From positions 1 through 43,984 of the forward strand of contig JANXWC010000079.1 of assembly GCA_025351355.1 (NCBI GenBank): 43,984 nt of DNA, given 5' to 3'. Made by a program: the position numbers and the translations under genes. The DNA is from Hyphomicrobiaceae bacterium (lineage in GTDB: Bacteria > Pseudomonadota > Alphaproteobacteria > Rhizobiales > Hyphomicrobiaceae). Positions 43,521 through 43,984 of this stretch are shown here, piece after piece. A model generated the notes under the pieces. It was not told the DNA's origin and did no database searches. It worked only from the letters and a program-made list of their open reading frames with translations. Position 1 is the first letter of the stretch. Every line of letters begins with the position of its first letter.

Positions 43521-43984
43521 ATGAGCATTGTGCCCCTCGAGGAGCTGCAGACCCGTACCAAGTTCATCCGCGATGCCATCGCCAACGGTTGCGCTTATGC
43601 AGTCGAAGGGGCCGGCAGTGTTGCCCGGGTCGCCTCGCCGCGTCACAAGGGCCGCGAGGTCGAACTGTTGTGGACGGATCCCTCGGAGGCCGGACGCTGG
43701 GCCGATCTGCTGACCGCCGACCCGAAGATAATCCCGCTGTCCCTTGATACGTTACTGACCCGCTATCTGCCGAACCTCGCCTCCGAAGGTCGAACTGTTG
43801 GCACCAATTGGTCCGATGCGCCGGTCGAGCCCGAGATCGGTGCGCCCGAACTTGACCAACAGCTGCGCCGCCGACTGGTGGATGTGCTGGTCGAGCAGGC
43901 CACCAAGAACCGCCATCTCTGGGTGCTGAAGGGCGGCGACACCCATGCCACAGTCATCACCCGTCACCCTGCCGGCGGCGAAGC
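43521..43984 (+). CDS. DUF2750-like protein (partial, runs off the right edge)
   Basis: Only the first 154 codons are in the window and no stop is reached. The readable part begins MSIVPLEELQTRTKFIRDAI and contains YAVEGAGSVARVASPRHKG, then ELLWTDPSEAGRWADLL and IIPLSLDTLLTRYLPNLASE followed by GRTVGTNWSD. The arrangement of a W/P-S-E-A block, an IPL-x-x-x-L helix and a VGTNWSD-like end resembles the DUF2750 family, whose function is unknown. The match is moderate. The ATG at 43521 lies 226 nt after the TrmH-type gene and near weak GATCATCGTG sequence; no clear ribosome binding site is seen. It may have further domains beyond the edge. Confidence 0.65.
   Translation, partial: MSIVPLEELQTRTKFIRDAIANGCAYAVEGAGSVARVASPRHKGREVELLWTDPSEAGRWADLLTADPKIIPLSLDTLLTRYLPNLASEGRTVGTNWSDAPVEPEIGAPELDQQLRRRLVDVLVEQATKNRHLWVLKGGDTHATVITRHPAGGE

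Overview
The window is GC-rich bacterial chromosome with dense, mostly uninterrupted coding. The gene content points to an alphaproteobacterium, probably of the order Hyphomicrobiales (Rhizobiales). The evidence is a ftsA-ftsZ-lpxC-bamD-ligA series, a CpdR-type single-domain response regulator, an argJ-mutT pair, an uronate dehydrogenase-like gene, a Bug/TctC-type receptor, and palindromic intergenic repeats of the kind common in that order. The assignment to order is inference; no rRNA or tRNA gene is visible to confirm it.

Layout. 1-2.1 kb: a truncated acyltransferase start, a ccdAB toxin-antitoxin pair, a LysE exporter and a small coiled-coil protein. 2.2-4.6 kb: a tightly coupled plus-strand trio (ThiE-like protein, Sel1-repeat protein, nucleoside deoxyribosyltransferase-like protein). 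4.7-15.3 kb: an all-minus cell-envelope and division block, in transcription order ftsE-ftsX-DUF3297-ftsA-ftsZ-lpxC-bamD-ligA. ftsEX sits directly upstream of ftsAZ, and ftsQ is absent. 15.7-16.6 kb: hpt and cpdR, divergent from ftsE. 16.6-19.7 kb: an uronate dehydrogenase-like gene divergent from a Bug receptor gene, then a secreted metallo-beta-lactamase-fold hydrolase. 20-22.8 kb: DUF1993, argJ, mutT and a lone Flp pilin gene. 22.8-27.5 kb (minus): a sugar-acid-type IlvD/Edd dehydratase, a racemase-fold protein without its catalytic cysteines, a NitT/TauT-type binding protein and a lipoprotein. 27.6-31.7 kb (minus): URC1-URC4-upp plus a 2-oxoglutarate/Fe(II) oxygenase, which together look like a URC-type uracil catabolism locus. 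31.9-38.7 kb: a VOC protein, a solitary AIPR-family protein with a Mrr-like nuclease signature, a membrane acyltransferase, a secreted beta-propeller, a membrane-anchored endonuclease/exonuclease/phosphatase-family protein and a small lipoprotein. 38.9-44 kb: a class C beta-lactamase-like esterase, a quinone oxidoreductase, two overlapping RNA methyltransferase genes and a DUF2750-like gene cut by the window edge.

Functionally, the division block supplies the Z-ring (FtsZ, FtsA), the FtsEX complex, lipid A synthesis (LpxC) and outer-membrane protein assembly (BamD). The URC cluster would convert uracil to UMP (Upp) and feed the URC1/URC4 ring-opening route. Seven palindromic intergenic elements occur. 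One is a composite repeat present three times in the same orientation, one is a nested palindrome present twice, and the others are single copies here. I saw no CRISPR array, insertion sequence, prophage or clearly undescribed multigene system. The most promising leads are the AIPR protein, the cysteine-less racemase, the URC locus and the modular repeats.
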